DNA of 64,000 bases from Chitinophagaceae bacterium UBA4407. GTDB taxonomy: Bacteria > Bacteroidota > Bacteroidia > Chitinophagales > Chitinophagaceae. Location of the stretch: the NCBI GenBank assembly GCA_002390845.1, contig DGQT01000039.1, forward strand, positions 1 through 64,000, given 5' to 3'. The translations under genes were made by a program, and so were the position numbers. Shown here piece by piece: positions 16,012 to 24,417 of this stretch; within the stretch, counting starts at the first letter, position 1; each line of letters starts with the position of its first letter. The notes below the pieces were generated by a model that was not told the origin of the DNA, did no database searches, and was given only the letters and a program-made list of their open reading frames with translations.

Positions 16012-16347
16012 TCAGCAGCAAGCCTTTCCATTTTTTATTTTAAGGCCATTAAACAATAAATTAAATTCAGTAGAAAATTTCTGGAAAGCCTTCCAGTTAA
16101 TACAGTAGCAACTGCGGGGGCCATCAATAGTGCCGTCGATCAGGCCAGCGTTTTTTAATTCTTTTAAATGCTGCGATACGGTTGATTGTGCCAGCGGTAA
16201 AATTTCAACGATCTCTCCACAAATGCATTCGTTCTTTTGTGCCAGCACTTTAAGAATTGCAATACGTGCCGGGTGGCTGATGGCCTTGGCAAAGTTTGCC
16301 AGGTCCTGTTCCTTTTGCGTGAATTCTTCTTTTTTATGAATTGCCAT
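16012..16347 (-). CDS. arsR: ArsR/SmtB-family metalloregulator of the ars operon
   Basis: 111 aa winged-helix repressor. The DNA-binding helix is LPLAQSTVSQHLKELKNAGLI. Candidate As(III) ligands are the two Cys of ECICGEIVE and the Cys in PRSCYCIN and at the C-terminus (GKACC). It should repress the ars genes until arsenite binds. Two near-identical 16-bp operators lie just upstream, the nearest only 2 bp before the start codon. The gene is enclosed by an inward pair of matched repeat units (15914, 16515), one of which separates it from arsM, so read-through to the rest of the operon must cross a repeat. Confidence 0.92.
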   Translation of the reverse strand: MAIHKKEEFTQKEQDLANFAKAISHPARIAILKVLAQKNECICGEIVEILPLAQSTVSQHLKELKNAGLIDGTIDGPRSCYCINWKAFQKFSTEFNLLFNGLKIKNGKACC

Positions 16348-16349
16348 TT

Positions 16350-16365
16350 ATCGTATTTATGCGAT
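16350..16365. promoter_or_regulatory. ArsR operator 1
   Basis: ATCGTATTTATGCGAT: near-perfect palindrome immediately upstream of arsR. Its reverse complement differs from operator 2 at only two of 16 positions. Confidence 0.7.
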
Positions 16366-16383
16366 TGATAGTTGCAAATAAAA

Positions 16384-16399
16384 AGGCGGTAATACGCCT
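16384..16399. promoter_or_regulatory. Small hairpin between the two ArsR operators
   Basis: AGGCG / CGCCT arms with a 6-nt loop; possibly part of the arsR leader. Role unknown. Confidence 0.3.
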
Positions 16400-16412
16400 C
16401 ACTTAATTTTAT

Positions 16413-16428
16413 ATCGCAAATATACGAT
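16413..16428. promoter_or_regulatory. ArsR operator 2
   Basis: ATCGCAAATATACGAT, the same palindromic site as operator 1 in the opposite reading, with centres 63 bp apart (six helical turns). Confidence 0.7.
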
Positions 16429-16514
16429 TAAAGAAATGCTGACAAATTTTTTTATAAAATATTTACAGGAGAATTGAAATTGCAATTGTATTTTCTGTTC
16501 AGTACAATTTCTGC

Positions 16515-16567
16515 TGTACAAGTGTGCGACGCAAGGAAGACTCATAGCACTACAATTGCCCGGCTCA
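16515..16567 (-). repeat. Interspersed repeat, subtype A, reverse
   Basis: TGTACAAGTGTGCGACGCAA, GGAAGACTCATAG, GCCCGGCTC outer end followed by AAAAAAT. It ends just before the aminotransferase stop. Confidence 0.9.
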
Positions 16568-16572
16568 AAAAA

Positions 16573-17715
16573 TTATTGCAATAAGCGTTGCACAGCATTC
16601 TGTAACGTTTCTTCTTTTTTGGCAAAACAAAAACGTAGCACTTTATTATCGGTGGCATCTTTATAAAAACTGCTTATGGGAATTGTAGCCACACCTTTTT
16701 CTTTTGTAAGCCGTATGGCCAGTTCTTTATCGTTCTCATCGCTGAAATCTTTATAGCTGTAACACTCGAAATAACTGCCATGCGAAGGGATAAGCTTAAA
16801 CTGTGTTTGTTGCATAAGGCCGCGGAAAAAATCGCGTTTTTGCTGCATAAAGCTGCCCAGTGCTGTATAGGCTTCTTCATTTTGCAGAAACGTTGCCAGG
16901 GCAAACTGAACCGGCGAATTGCAGCTAAAGCAATTGAACTGGTGCACTTTTCTAAACTCTTTCATCAACCCGGGAGAGGAAACACAATAGCCAATTTTCC
17001 AGCCTGTGCAATGATAGGTTTTGCCAAATGAAAAACAAACAAAACTGCGTTCGAGCAAGTCGGGATACCTCAAAATACTTTGGTGCAAAATATCATCAAA
17101 GATCAGGTGTTCATAAACTTCATCGCTTATGATAAGCATGTTGGTGTTTTCTACAATGCTTCGTAGTTGCTGAATATCATTTTCGCTCATTACCGCGCCG
17201 GTAGGGTTGTGCGGGGAATTAATAATGATTGCTTTTGTTCTTGCATTTACTTTTTCTTGTACTTGCTGCCACGGAATTGAATAATCAGGGAACTGCAAAG
17301 AAATCAATATGGGCTTTGCTCCATTTATTTCAATATTAGGAATATAGCTGTCGTATGCTGGTTCAAAAACAATTACTTCATCGCCGGGCTGTAATAATGT
17401 TGTAAAGGCTGTATAGATAGCATAAGTGCCGCCAGGCGTTACAGTTATTTGTGCATCGGCATCAATTGTATTGTTGTATAATTTTTTAATTTTTTCTGCC
17501 AGCCTTTCTCTAAGCAACGATAAACCATTCATATGAACGTATTGGTTGCCTCCATCCCGCATGGCTTTGTTTACCAGATCGGTCAATTCACTGCTCATTG
17601 CAAAGTCAGGGAAACCCTGACCAAGATTTATAGCATTTTGCTCAACTGCAAGCTGGCTCATCACCGTAAAAATTGTGGTGCCAACATTTGGAAGTTTGGA
17701 ATTAATAAGATGCAC
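16573..17715 (-). CDS. Class I/II PLP aminotransferase, methionine/kynurenine type (YbdL-like)
   Basis: 380 aa, fold-type I aminotransferase. Landmarks: INLGQGFPDFAM at the N-terminus, YTPGGTYAIYTAF-like cofactor loop, NSPHNPTGAV (residues about 167-175), SDEVYEHLIFD (Asp198 contacts the pyridine nitrogen), and SFGKTYHCTGWKIGYC with Lys232 as the PLP Schiff-base residue. Best match in general shape is the methionine aminotransferase / kynurenine-oxoglutarate transaminase group. It probably transfers amino groups from methionine or aromatic amino acids to 2-oxo acids. Monocistronic. Confidence 0.85.
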   Translation of the reverse strand: MHLINSKLPNVGTTIFTVMSQLAVEQNAINLGQGFPDFAMSSELTDLVNKAMRDGGNQYVHMNGLSLLRERLAEKIKKLYNNTIDADAQITVTPGGTYAIYTAFTTLLQPGDEVIVFEPAYDSYIPNIEINGAKPILISLQFPDYSIPWQQVQEKVNARTKAIIINSPHNPTGAVMSENDIQQLRSIVENTNMLIISDEVYEHLIFDDILHQSILRYPDLLERSFVCFSFGKTYHCTGWKIGYCVSSPGLMKEFRKVHQFNCFSCNSPVQFALATFLQNEEAYTALGSFMQQKRDFFRGLMQQTQFKLIPSHGSYFECYSYKDFSDENDKELAIRLTKEKGVATIPISSFYKDATDNKVLRFCFAKKEETLQNAVQRLLQ

Positions 17716-17772
17716 TTTATAACTGTTTGCTCAAAGATATTGATGTGAGCAACATATAATGAGCAAATTTTA

Positions 17773-17827
17773 TTTTGAACCCAACTTTATTGCTACTACA
17801 TAGCCCGGTTGCATCGCACTCTTCAGC
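17773..17827 (+). repeat. Interspersed repeat, divergent subtype A, forward
   Basis: TTTTGAACCCAACTTTATTG outer end, then TAGCCCGGTTGCATCGCACTCTTC. Left of the membrane-protein gene, facing 19335-19398. Confidence 0.65.
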
Positions 17828-17890
17828 ATTCTGCCCTTTATTCAGCATTGTGCGAAAAGCTTCATTAAATCTTGCTCTCTGCAATTAGCA

Positions 17891-19210
17891 CTAAGCAGTG
17901 ATATGTTTTATAGCCTTGCTGAATTGTAACCCGGCTACTACTGGTATGAAAAGAAATGGCAGTACTACAGCTCTATACCTTACGATTGCACCAGAAAAAG
18001 TAATTGTGTAGCCGGCAAGCAGCAAAAATGAAACAGCAAAACAAATACAGAAAAATATAAAGGCTTTTTGTTCCGGTGTTTTATTGCCCTTCTTTCGGAT
18101 AAACAGCGATACAGCAGCAAACAACCATAAACAAATTACTTCTGCAGCTGCAGGTATATAACTTTTATTGTTGATCTCTGTTACATGCGGGCGGAAAAAA
18201 GCAATGTCAATTGATGTTGGCAAAAACTTTGCAAAACTGGTAAAGCTGTTTTCTAATGCAGGTACGTCAATTGCAGATGTACCAGAAAGCTTTTTAAATT
18301 CATCCTGTTTTTCAATAACATATTCTGGCAGGTTTGTAGTTGTACTAATGAAAGGTGATACAAAAAATAATAAGATACCTAACCCATAAACTGCTGCAAC
18401 GATCATTTTAGATCTTACCGGATATAAAAAGCACAATAACCAGACAAATAATGACGGCAGCAGTAGCAAGGCCATAAAATTGCGCAAAGCAAATATTACA
18501 CTGAAGCAGCATATTGAAATTATTACGGATTTTAAATTTATTTTTCGGTTGTATACCTGTTCATTAAAATAGTAGGCAATAAGTGCAGTGCCTGAAAAAA
18601 TAAATCCGTCTTTATGAATGCCACTGCACCAAAACAAAAATGAAGGAAGCAGAAAGATACAGGCAATTAAGAGTAACCTGTTTAAAGTAAAAAGTTGCTT
18701 CACTAATTTATAAAGTGCTACTGGCCCAAAGAAAAAGAAGAAATTGAAAAAAACAATATCGGCATAGTAGTTTTTAAAGGTAAACACATTGCATATTGCC
18801 AGCAGCTTTATTACAATGGTGCTTTTAAGATCGTTCCAGTAGGAATTTTCACCGGCAAATAGGCCACTACTTTGCTGGTACCCACTCACGAAAATATCTT
18901 TAAAAAATGCCAGGGGATCTTTCAGCAACCAATCTGTTTCGCCTTTGCTTAAATCAAAATAATGCCATGTATCGCTGTTTGCATAATAGGCTGGTTGCAA
19001 ATAAAAAAATGCGTAAGCAAGCCCTGCAATAATTTTCAACGTAAATAACCCAGTAAGCCACCAATTATTCAAACCCGTATTTTTAAAAAAACGCATGCGG
19101 GTAATTAGCCAATTGAAAATAACCAGATAAACAATAAAAAACAGGATAGTTTGCACCGTTTGGTAGTTAAATAATTTTGTAAATGAGGTTACGGCCGCCA
19201 AGCTAAACAA
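17891..19210 (-). CDS. Polytopic membrane protein of unknown function (polysaccharide cluster)
   Basis: 439 aa, roughly ten to eleven hydrophobic segments from residue 16 to the C-terminus. Family not recognised; the shape (aromatic-rich segments, a long loop around residues 60-130 with YYANSDTWHYFDLSKGETDW, then FWCSGIHKDGFIFSGTALIAYYF) resembles EpsG/Wzy-like polymerases or GT39-type transferases. Its place beside a priming sugar transferase and EPS genes supports a role in surface polysaccharide assembly. It is enclosed by a divergent inward repeat pair. Monocistronic, opposite strand to the priming transferase. Confidence 0.55.
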   Translation of the reverse strand: MFSLAAVTSFTKLFNYQTVQTILFFIVYLVIFNWLITRMRFFKNTGLNNWWLTGLFTLKIIAGLAYAFFYLQPAYYANSDTWHYFDLSKGETDWLLKDPLAFFKDIFVSGYQQSSGLFAGENSYWNDLKSTIVIKLLAICNVFTFKNYYADIVFFNFFFFFGPVALYKLVKQLFTLNRLLLIACIFLLPSFLFWCSGIHKDGFIFSGTALIAYYFNEQVYNRKINLKSVIISICCFSVIFALRNFMALLLLPSLFVWLLCFLYPVRSKMIVAAVYGLGILLFFVSPFISTTTNLPEYVIEKQDEFKKLSGTSAIDVPALENSFTSFAKFLPTSIDIAFFRPHVTEINNKSYIPAAAEVICLWLFAAVSLFIRKKGNKTPEQKAFIFFCICFAVSFLLLAGYTITFSGAIVRYRAVVLPFLFIPVVAGLQFSKAIKHITA

Positions 19211-19334
19211 AATATTGTGGCAATTAATTGAATTTTTAAAATTGCAAACAAAAGAACCGGCATTAAATGAATGGTATTTAAAATCGGTTGGTGCTTTTAA
19301 AATTTTCGCTTCGGTAAAAGTTCAATTTATAACA

Positions 19335-19398
19335 GAACGATGAACGTAATGCGACGCAACCATGACGCCACAAAGAACAAATGCCGGTTTCAAAAAAT
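19335..19398 (-). repeat. Interspersed repeat, subtype A, reverse (divergent)
   Basis: GAACGTAATGCGACGCAACC, ATGACGCCAC, ATGCCGGTTTCAAAAAAT outer end. Confidence 0.8.
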
Positions 19399-19461
19399 AT
19401 TGAAGTATATAAACGCTCTGAAATTTGGAATGCGTTCGTTTAATTTTAATTTTTGCAGGAG

Positions 19462-19492
19462 TTGGGAGGATGAATTTATTTTCTAATATTTG
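19462..19492 (+). promoter_or_regulatory. Candidate promoter of the priming sugar transferase
   Basis: TTG at 19462-19464, 19-bp spacer, TAATATTTG at 19484-19492 (one base longer than the TAnnTTTG consensus). Implies a 5' leader of about 165 nt. Confidence 0.35.
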
Positions 19493-19663
19493 TATCCCGT
19501 AAAAAATACCGGGGCATGATTCTTGAGGAATGTGTAACCTGTAAATCAGGCTGCTGGTTTTGGGGTTTGCTAACCATATTTGATGGAATTTATTTTTTCA
19601 ATATCCGCTGAAAAATCATAAAGAGGTAATAATTTTTATGATGTTTTATTTTAAACAGGCTTT

Positions 19664-20365
19664 ATGATACAACACCGTGATTTAATTGAAGTTGAACAAC
19701 AAACAGGCTATGTTACCCATCATGTGAATTTTAGGGTTATAGAGAAAAAAGAAAATATTCTGTCGCCTAATTTTACCAATGGTTATAGCAAAATAATCCG
19801 CGCCATCGATATATTTTTCTCGATCTTTCTTTTTTGCATATTCGTGCTTGTGGCTCCATTTATTTTTATAGCCAATGCCATTCTTAGCCCAGGTCCATTG
19901 TTTTACAGGCAAACAAGGGTTGGAAAAAAAGGCAGGCATTTTACCATTCTTAAATTCAGATCAATGAAAATTGATTCGGAATCGGATGGTGTTGCAAGGT
20001 TTACATCGGAAAATGATGAAAGAATTACACCCGTAGGTTCGTTTCTGCGTAAAACAAGGATAGATGAATTGCCCCAGGTAATCAACATATTAAGAGGCGA
20101 AATGTCACTAATTGGCCCTCGCCCAGAGCGCCCCGAATTTGTTGAAGAATTTATACGTCAGGAGCCGGATTATGAGTTAAGAAGTCTTGTAAAGCCGGGC
20201 ATTACAGGCTGGGGACAGGTAAAATACAGGTACACCAGCACATTGGAAGACGGCTTAAAAAAACTTGAATACGATTTACACTTTATAAAAAACCGAAATT
20301 TTTCAATGGATTTCGATATCATTTGCCGAACCATCATTACTGTAATTTCCCGCAGCGGTACTTAA
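19664..20365 (+). CDS. Priming sugar transferase (undecaprenyl-phosphate sugar-1-phosphate transferase)
   Basis: 233 aa, short form of the bacterial sugar transferase (PGT) family. It loads the first sugar phosphate onto undecaprenyl phosphate at the inner membrane. Seen: one N-terminal membrane segment (DIFFSIFLFCIFVLVAPFIFIAN), then SPGPLFYRQTRVGKKGRHFTILKFRSM, RIDELPQVINILRGEMSLIGPRPERPEF and the C-terminal GWGQVKYRY. The CoA-binding-like N-terminal half of the long WcaJ form is absent. Sugar specificity is not readable. Convergent with the GT2-fcl-gmd genes. Confidence 0.9.
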   Translation: MIQHRDLIEVEQQTGYVTHHVNFRVIEKKENILSPNFTNGYSKIIRAIDIFFSIFLFCIFVLVAPFIFIANAILSPGPLFYRQTRVGKKGRHFTILKFRSMKIDSESDGVARFTSENDERITPVGSFLRKTRIDELPQVINILRGEMSLIGPRPERPEFVEEFIRQEPDYELRSLVKPGITGWGQVKYRYTSTLEDGLKKLEYDLHFIKNRNFSMDFDIICRTIITVISRSGT

Positions 20366-20377
20366 GTTTAGTAGTAA

Positions 20378-20436
20378 TTTTTATTGGCCCGGCTTAATAT
20401 TTACTATGAAGCTTTTGTTGCGTCGCACTGTTGTAC
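20378..20436 (+). repeat. Interspersed repeat, subtype A, forward
   Basis: TTATTGGCCCGGCTT outer end, ATGAAGCTTTTG, core TTGCGTCGCACTGTTGTAC. Opens the interval enclosing GT2-fcl-gmd (right end 23346-23405). Confidence 0.9.
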
Positions 20437-20492
20437 ATCAACAATTCTACTGAGCAGATTAAAGCATAGACATTGAATTTGTGGGTAATTTT

Positions 20493-21242
20493 CTACAGGT
20501 ATTGGGCAATTTTTTTCAATGGCCGTACAATTAATAATTTTGCCGGGAAGCGCAGACCATTCAATTTCCACGAACGGATAATTTCTTTATTTCCCTGAAT
20601 AATATTTTTTAAACTCTTATTGCTTGCCCCGCCCAAACGCATTCGTACCAGGAATTTATTTATGAAAATGAGTTTGAAATGCATGGCCCGGAATGCCCGG
20701 ATCATAAACTCATAATCAGCAGCAATCTTATACGAAAGATTGTAGCCACCTACGGCATTATAAACACTCTTTTTTACAAACAATCCGGGATGTGGTGGTA
20801 TTTCCCCATCCTCAAAAAAAGTTTTGTAATGAGGCTTTGTAATCCATTTTCTCACCACTTTATTAATATTGGCCTGTTCGCAATATACCAGGTTGCCGAA
20901 TACAGCATCAGCCTTTAGATTATTGCTGAATGTTTCTGCAATTTCCTCAATCACGTTATCACTGTAATAAACATCATCTGAGTTTAAAATGCCCACAACA
21001 TCGCCGGTTGCCAACGCGATGCCTTTATTCATTGCATCATAAATTCCCTTATCTTTTTCCGATATAATTTTGTGTATCCTTGTTTTATAACGGTTAATTA
21101 TTTCCAACGTTCCGTCAGTGGAGCCGCCGTCTATAATAATGTATTCAATGTTTAAATAAGTCTGGCTTAATACAGATTCAATTGCGTTTGCAATAAATGT
21201 TTTGTTATTATAAACAACCGTAATTACAGAAACTTTCATCAT
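20493..21242 (-). CDS. Family 2 glycosyltransferase
   Basis: About 249 aa from the ATG at 21242. An ATG at 21296 is also in frame but would overlap fcl and adds a tail unlike the family. GT-A fold: KVSVITVVYNNKTFIANAIESVLSQTY, IIIDGGSTDGTLEII, and the metal-binding LNSDDVYY. It transfers a sugar from a nucleotide donor during repeat-unit assembly at the cytoplasmic face. 25 bp after fcl, so in the gmd-fcl operon; a fucosyltransferase role is plausible but unproven. Confidence 0.88.
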   Translation of the reverse strand: MMKVSVITVVYNNKTFIANAIESVLSQTYLNIEYIIIDGGSTDGTLEIINRYKTRIHKIISEKDKGIYDAMNKGIALATGDVVGILNSDDVYYSDNVIEEIAETFSNNLKADAVFGNLVYCEQANINKVVRKWITKPHYKTFFEDGEIPPHPGLFVKKSVYNAVGGYNLSYKIAADYEFMIRAFRAMHFKLIFINKFLVRMRLGGASNKSLKNIIQGNKEIIRSWKLNGLRFPAKLLIVRPLKKIAQYL

Positions 21243-21267
21243 TGCCAAATGCTGTTTTGAATTGCAG

Positions 21268-22191
21268 TTATGCAGTAAAATGTTGTTTGTAGACATCCAT
21301 AATTCCTTGTTTCAATTCAATTTTATATTTCCAACCTAAAGCATTCAGCTTCGACACATCCATTAATTTTCTTGGTGTACCATCGGGCTTTGAGCTGTCG
21401 AATACAATATTGCCCTCAAAGCCAGTGATCTTCTTTATTAAACCTGCAAGATCAGCAATACTAATATCAGCTCCAATGCCGATATTGATCTGGCCTCCTT
21501 CATCAAAATGGCGCATTAGATATGCGCAAGCATCGGCCATATCATCTACATGCAAAAATTCACGTAAAGGTTTTCCACTGCCCCAAACTGTTACCGTTTC
21601 AGCATTTGCAATTCTAGCTTCATGAAATTTCCTAAGTAAGGCTGGCAACACATGCGAGTTGTTTAAATCGTAATTGTCATTTGGCCCGTATAAATTCGTT
21701 GGCATGGCTGAGATAAAATTACAACCATATTGGGCCCTGTAAGCATCGCACATTTTAATGCCTGCAATTTTTGCAATTGCATAAGGTTCATTTGTAGCTT
21801 CCAATAAACCTGTTAATAGATATTCTTCTTTTAAGGGTTGGGGCGCAAGCCTTGGATAAATACAGGAAGAACCAAGGAACAATAATTTTTTTACACCCTG
21901 CATATGTGCAGCATGTATGATATTATTCTGTATCTGAATGTTATCGTAAATAAAGTCTGCACGGTAGGTATTGTTTGCAAGAATGCCTCCAACTTTGGCC
22001 GCAGCCAGAAAAACATAATCAGGCTTTTCTTTTTCAAAAAAAGCAAATACATCTGCCTGTTTGCGCAGGTCCAGTTCTGAGGAAGTACGCAAAACAAAAT
22101 TTGTGTATCCCTCTTTTTGCAACCGTCTTAATATTGCACTCCCCACCATGCCCTTGTGACCCGCGATATAAATTTTATCGGTTAGATTCAT
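21268..22191 (-). CDS. fcl: GDP-L-fucose synthase
   Basis: 307 aa from the ATG at 22191 (an in-frame ATG at 22212 adds seven residues). Extended SDR enzyme converting GDP-4-keto-6-deoxymannose to GDP-L-fucose with NADPH. NADP-binding IYIAGHKGMVGSAILRRL, the family's FLGSSCIYPRLAPQPLKEE, catalytic Tyr-x3-Lys in EPYAIAKIAG, and NLYGPNDNYDLNNSHVLPAL. The start overlaps the end of gmd by 17 bp, showing a tight operon. Confidence 0.95.
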   Translation of the reverse strand: MNLTDKIYIAGHKGMVGSAILRRLQKEGYTNFVLRTSSELDLRKQADVFAFFEKEKPDYVFLAAAKVGGILANNTYRADFIYDNIQIQNNIIHAAHMQGVKKLLFLGSSCIYPRLAPQPLKEEYLLTGLLEATNEPYAIAKIAGIKMCDAYRAQYGCNFISAMPTNLYGPNDNYDLNNSHVLPALLRKFHEARIANAETVTVWGSGKPLREFLHVDDMADACAYLMRHFDEGGQINIGIGADISIADLAGLIKKITGFEGNIVFDSSKPDGTPRKLMDVSKLNALGWKYKIELKQGIMDVYKQHFTA

Positions 22192-23251
22192 GCTTAAATA
22201 ATTTAATATCACTCTGCACCATTTCCTTTATCAATTCTTCTAAAGTGTATTCAGGTTTCCAGCCCAATTGTGTTTGTGCTTTTGTGGCATCACCGATTAA
22301 AAGGTCTACCTCTGTTGGCCGGAAATAACGGGGATCAATACTTACAACCTGTTTTCCTTTTTCTAATGAAAATTCATGGTTGCTACACTCTGCAACAAAT
22401 GCTTTTTCATCAATACCTTCTCCCTCGAATGCCAGCGTCACACCTGCTTCAGCAAAAGCCATTTTTATAAAATCTCTTACGGTAGTGGTAATGCCCGTTG
22501 CTATTACATAATCCTCCGGTTTCTCCTGTTGCAGTATCAGCCACATTGCCTTTACAAAATCTTTTGCATGGCCCCAATCGCGACGTGCATCAAGGTTTCC
22601 GAGGTACAGCATATCCAGCTGCCCCAAAACAATCTGTGCAACCCCGCGTGTAATTTTTCTTGTTACAAAAGTCTCTCCCCGCACCGGGCTTTCATGATTA
22701 AACAGGATTCCATTCACTGCAAACATGCCATAAGCTTCGCGGTAGTTTACAGTAATCCAGTAACTGTAAAGTTTTGCAACTGCATAAGGCGAACGCGGAT
22801 AAAATGGTGTAGTTTCTCTTTGTGGTATTTCCTGCACCAACCCATACAACTCCGATGTTGAGGCCTGGTACACTTTTGTCTTTTTTACCAACCCAAGCAA
22901 ACGCACTGCCTCCAAAATTCTGAGTGTTCCAATACCATCTGCATTGGCTGTATATTCCGGTGTTTCAAAACTTACTTTTACATGGCTCTGCGCAGCAAGA
23001 TTATAGATTTCATCTGGCTGTGTTTCCTGTATAATTCTGATCAGATTGGTAGAATCGGTTAGATCGCCGTAATGCAATGTAAGATGCGGATGGTTTTCGT
23101 GTGGATCCTGGTATAAATGATCAATCCGTTGCGTATTGATAAGCGAGCTGCGCCGCTTAATACCATGCACCATATAACCTTTGCTTAATAAAAACTCTGC
23201 AAGGTACGATCCATCCTGACCGGTAATTCCTGTAATGAGTGCGGTTTTCAT
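22175..23251 (-). CDS. gmd: GDP-mannose 4,6-dehydratase
   Basis: 358 aa SDR enzyme, first step of GDP-L-fucose synthesis. TALITGITGQDGSYLAEFLLSKGY (NADP site), YHLAAQSHV-like NLAAQSHVKVSF, catalytic Tyr-x3-Lys in RSPYAVAKLYSYW, FNHESPVRGETFVTRKITR and RPTEVDLLIGDATKA are all diagnostic. Heads the gmd-fcl-GT2 operon; the operon as a whole lies between inward-facing repeat units. Confidence 0.96.
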   Translation of the reverse strand: MKTALITGITGQDGSYLAEFLLSKGYMVHGIKRRSSLINTQRIDHLYQDPHENHPHLTLHYGDLTDSTNLIRIIQETQPDEIYNLAAQSHVKVSFETPEYTANADGIGTLRILEAVRLLGLVKKTKVYQASTSELYGLVQEIPQRETTPFYPRSPYAVAKLYSYWITVNYREAYGMFAVNGILFNHESPVRGETFVTRKITRGVAQIVLGQLDMLYLGNLDARRDWGHAKDFVKAMWLILQQEKPEDYVIATGITTTVRDFIKMAFAEAGVTLAFEGEGIDEKAFVAECSNHEFSLEKGKQVVSIDPRYFRPTEVDLLIGDATKAQTQLGWKPEYTLEELIKEMVQSDIKLFKHESNR

Positions 23252-23345
23252 GCTTATAATATTGCTGCAAATGTGCGCTAAAATTAGTTACTGCCGTTAC
23301 AAACTGATTTTTGTTTTAGTCGCAGCTTTTTCTGTCCATTCATGA

Positions 23346-23405
23346 TCCGGACGTACAAATGTGCGACGCAACGAAGATGCCATGAAAAGATACAGCCTGG
23401 CTAAA
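23346..23405 (-). repeat. Interspersed repeat, subtype A, reverse
   Basis: TCCGGACGTACAAATGTGCG core, GAAGATGCCATG, AGCCTGGCT outer end. Only 26 bp from the next forward unit, so the two stand back to back in one gap. Confidence 0.9.
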
Positions 23406-23431
23406 AAAAAATTAAAAAATAAACAGCCTTT

Positions 23432-23486
23432 TTGTACCCGGCTTTTAGTTAAGCATGAGGCTTTGGTTGCGTCGCACACTTTTACT
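23432..23486 (+). repeat. Interspersed repeat, subtype A, forward
   Basis: TACCCGGCTTTT outer end, ATGAGGCTTTGG, core TTGCGTCGCACACTTTTAC. Opens the sulfotransferase-wcaF-GT interval. Confidence 0.9.
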
Positions 23487-23524
23487 GCATAACCATGTTG
23501 AACATCAACAGCCAATACAAAAAC

Positions 23525-24406
23525 TCACTTAGAAAGTTTCATCAATTCCTTATCAAAAATGCTGGAAATTTCATCGTCAAAATAATTCTTCCAGTCGCCG
23601 CTGCCCCCCTTTCTAAAGAAACTTTTATTATCATCGGTGCCTTGCTTGCGCCCACCGGTTAACTGCTCAAAGCTGTTTTTTTCAATAATGCTTTTTATCT
23701 CTTCTTCAGTTGTGCTGATGCCATAATGCTTTGTAATGCAAGTGAGGCTTTCGAAAGGTTTTTCCAACAGTTCTTCGTAACGCACAATTAAACCAAGAGG
23801 TGATTCTTTGTATTGATTCCAACTGTTTACCCATTGAACATATTGTGGCAACAGCGTTTTACCGAAATGCAATAACGAATCTTTAATTGGCAGCTTCTTA
23901 TACAATGAATGCTCAGGATGATACGCTGTACGCTGTACGTAAAAAATATAACTTACGGCAACATCCCGCAGGTCGCGGTAAATAACCAGGTATTTAATAT
24001 TGTTTTTCTGCAGCAGGTTAAAATTATGCGGCGAGCCATGGGCATGTAATTTTAATACTACCAAGGCATTTGAAAATCTTTCAAAAGTATTTAAAGGCAA
24101 ATCGTAAGTATGACTCTCATGATGTTTTTGCTCGTAAGCAACTGCTTCGGGCAGCATTATTTCTGAAAACCCCGGATAAGAACCCAGCATCATTTCAAGC
24201 CAGGTGGTACCGCTCTTAGGTAAACCCGCAATGTATAAGGTGGTTTGTGTATACTTTTCTTTGTAAAGATCGTACTGAGCCCTGCATTTTTTTAACTGCG
24301 ACCAGTAGCGTGGCCATGCAATCATTTTCTTACCAAGCGGTGCTATAAACGACGGAACCGAGGCGCGGGCATATTTTTCAATAGTTGTATAAATGCTGTT
24401 TGGCAT
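23525..24406 (-). CDS. PAPS-dependent sulfotransferase
   Basis: 293 aa. The 5'-phosphosulfate loop is GLPKSGTTWLEMML (about residues 60-73); the 3'-phosphate motif is YLVIYRDLRDVAVSY; the C-terminal FFRKGGSGDWKNYF is the RKGxxGDWK motif. It transfers sulfate from PAPS to an acceptor, here most likely a sugar of the exported polysaccharide given wcaF and glycosyltransferases next to it (11 bp from the acetyltransferase). A second, distinct sulfotransferase is at 26250. Cytoplasmic, no signal peptide. Confidence 0.9.
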   Translation of the reverse strand: MPNSIYTTIEKYARASVPSFIAPLGKKMIAWPRYWSQLKKCRAQYDLYKEKYTQTTLYIAGLPKSGTTWLEMMLGSYPGFSEIMLPEAVAYEQKHHESHTYDLPLNTFERFSNALVVLKLHAHGSPHNFNLLQKNNIKYLVIYRDLRDVAVSYIFYVQRTAYHPEHSLYKKLPIKDSLLHFGKTLLPQYVQWVNSWNQYKESPLGLIVRYEELLEKPFESLTCITKHYGISTTEEEIKSIIEKNSFEQLTGGRKQGTDDNKSFFRKGGSGDWKNYFDDEISSIFDKELMKLSK

Positions 24407-24417
24407 GCCTGGGTTTA

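Larger units (their letters stand above)
19211..19663. other. 453-bp divergent intergenic region
   Basis: Holds a reverse repeat unit (19335-19398) preceded by a CTTCGGTAAAAG extension, then a long AT-rich leader for the sugar transferase with a promoter candidate at 19462-19492. No small gene supported. Confidence 0.6.
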
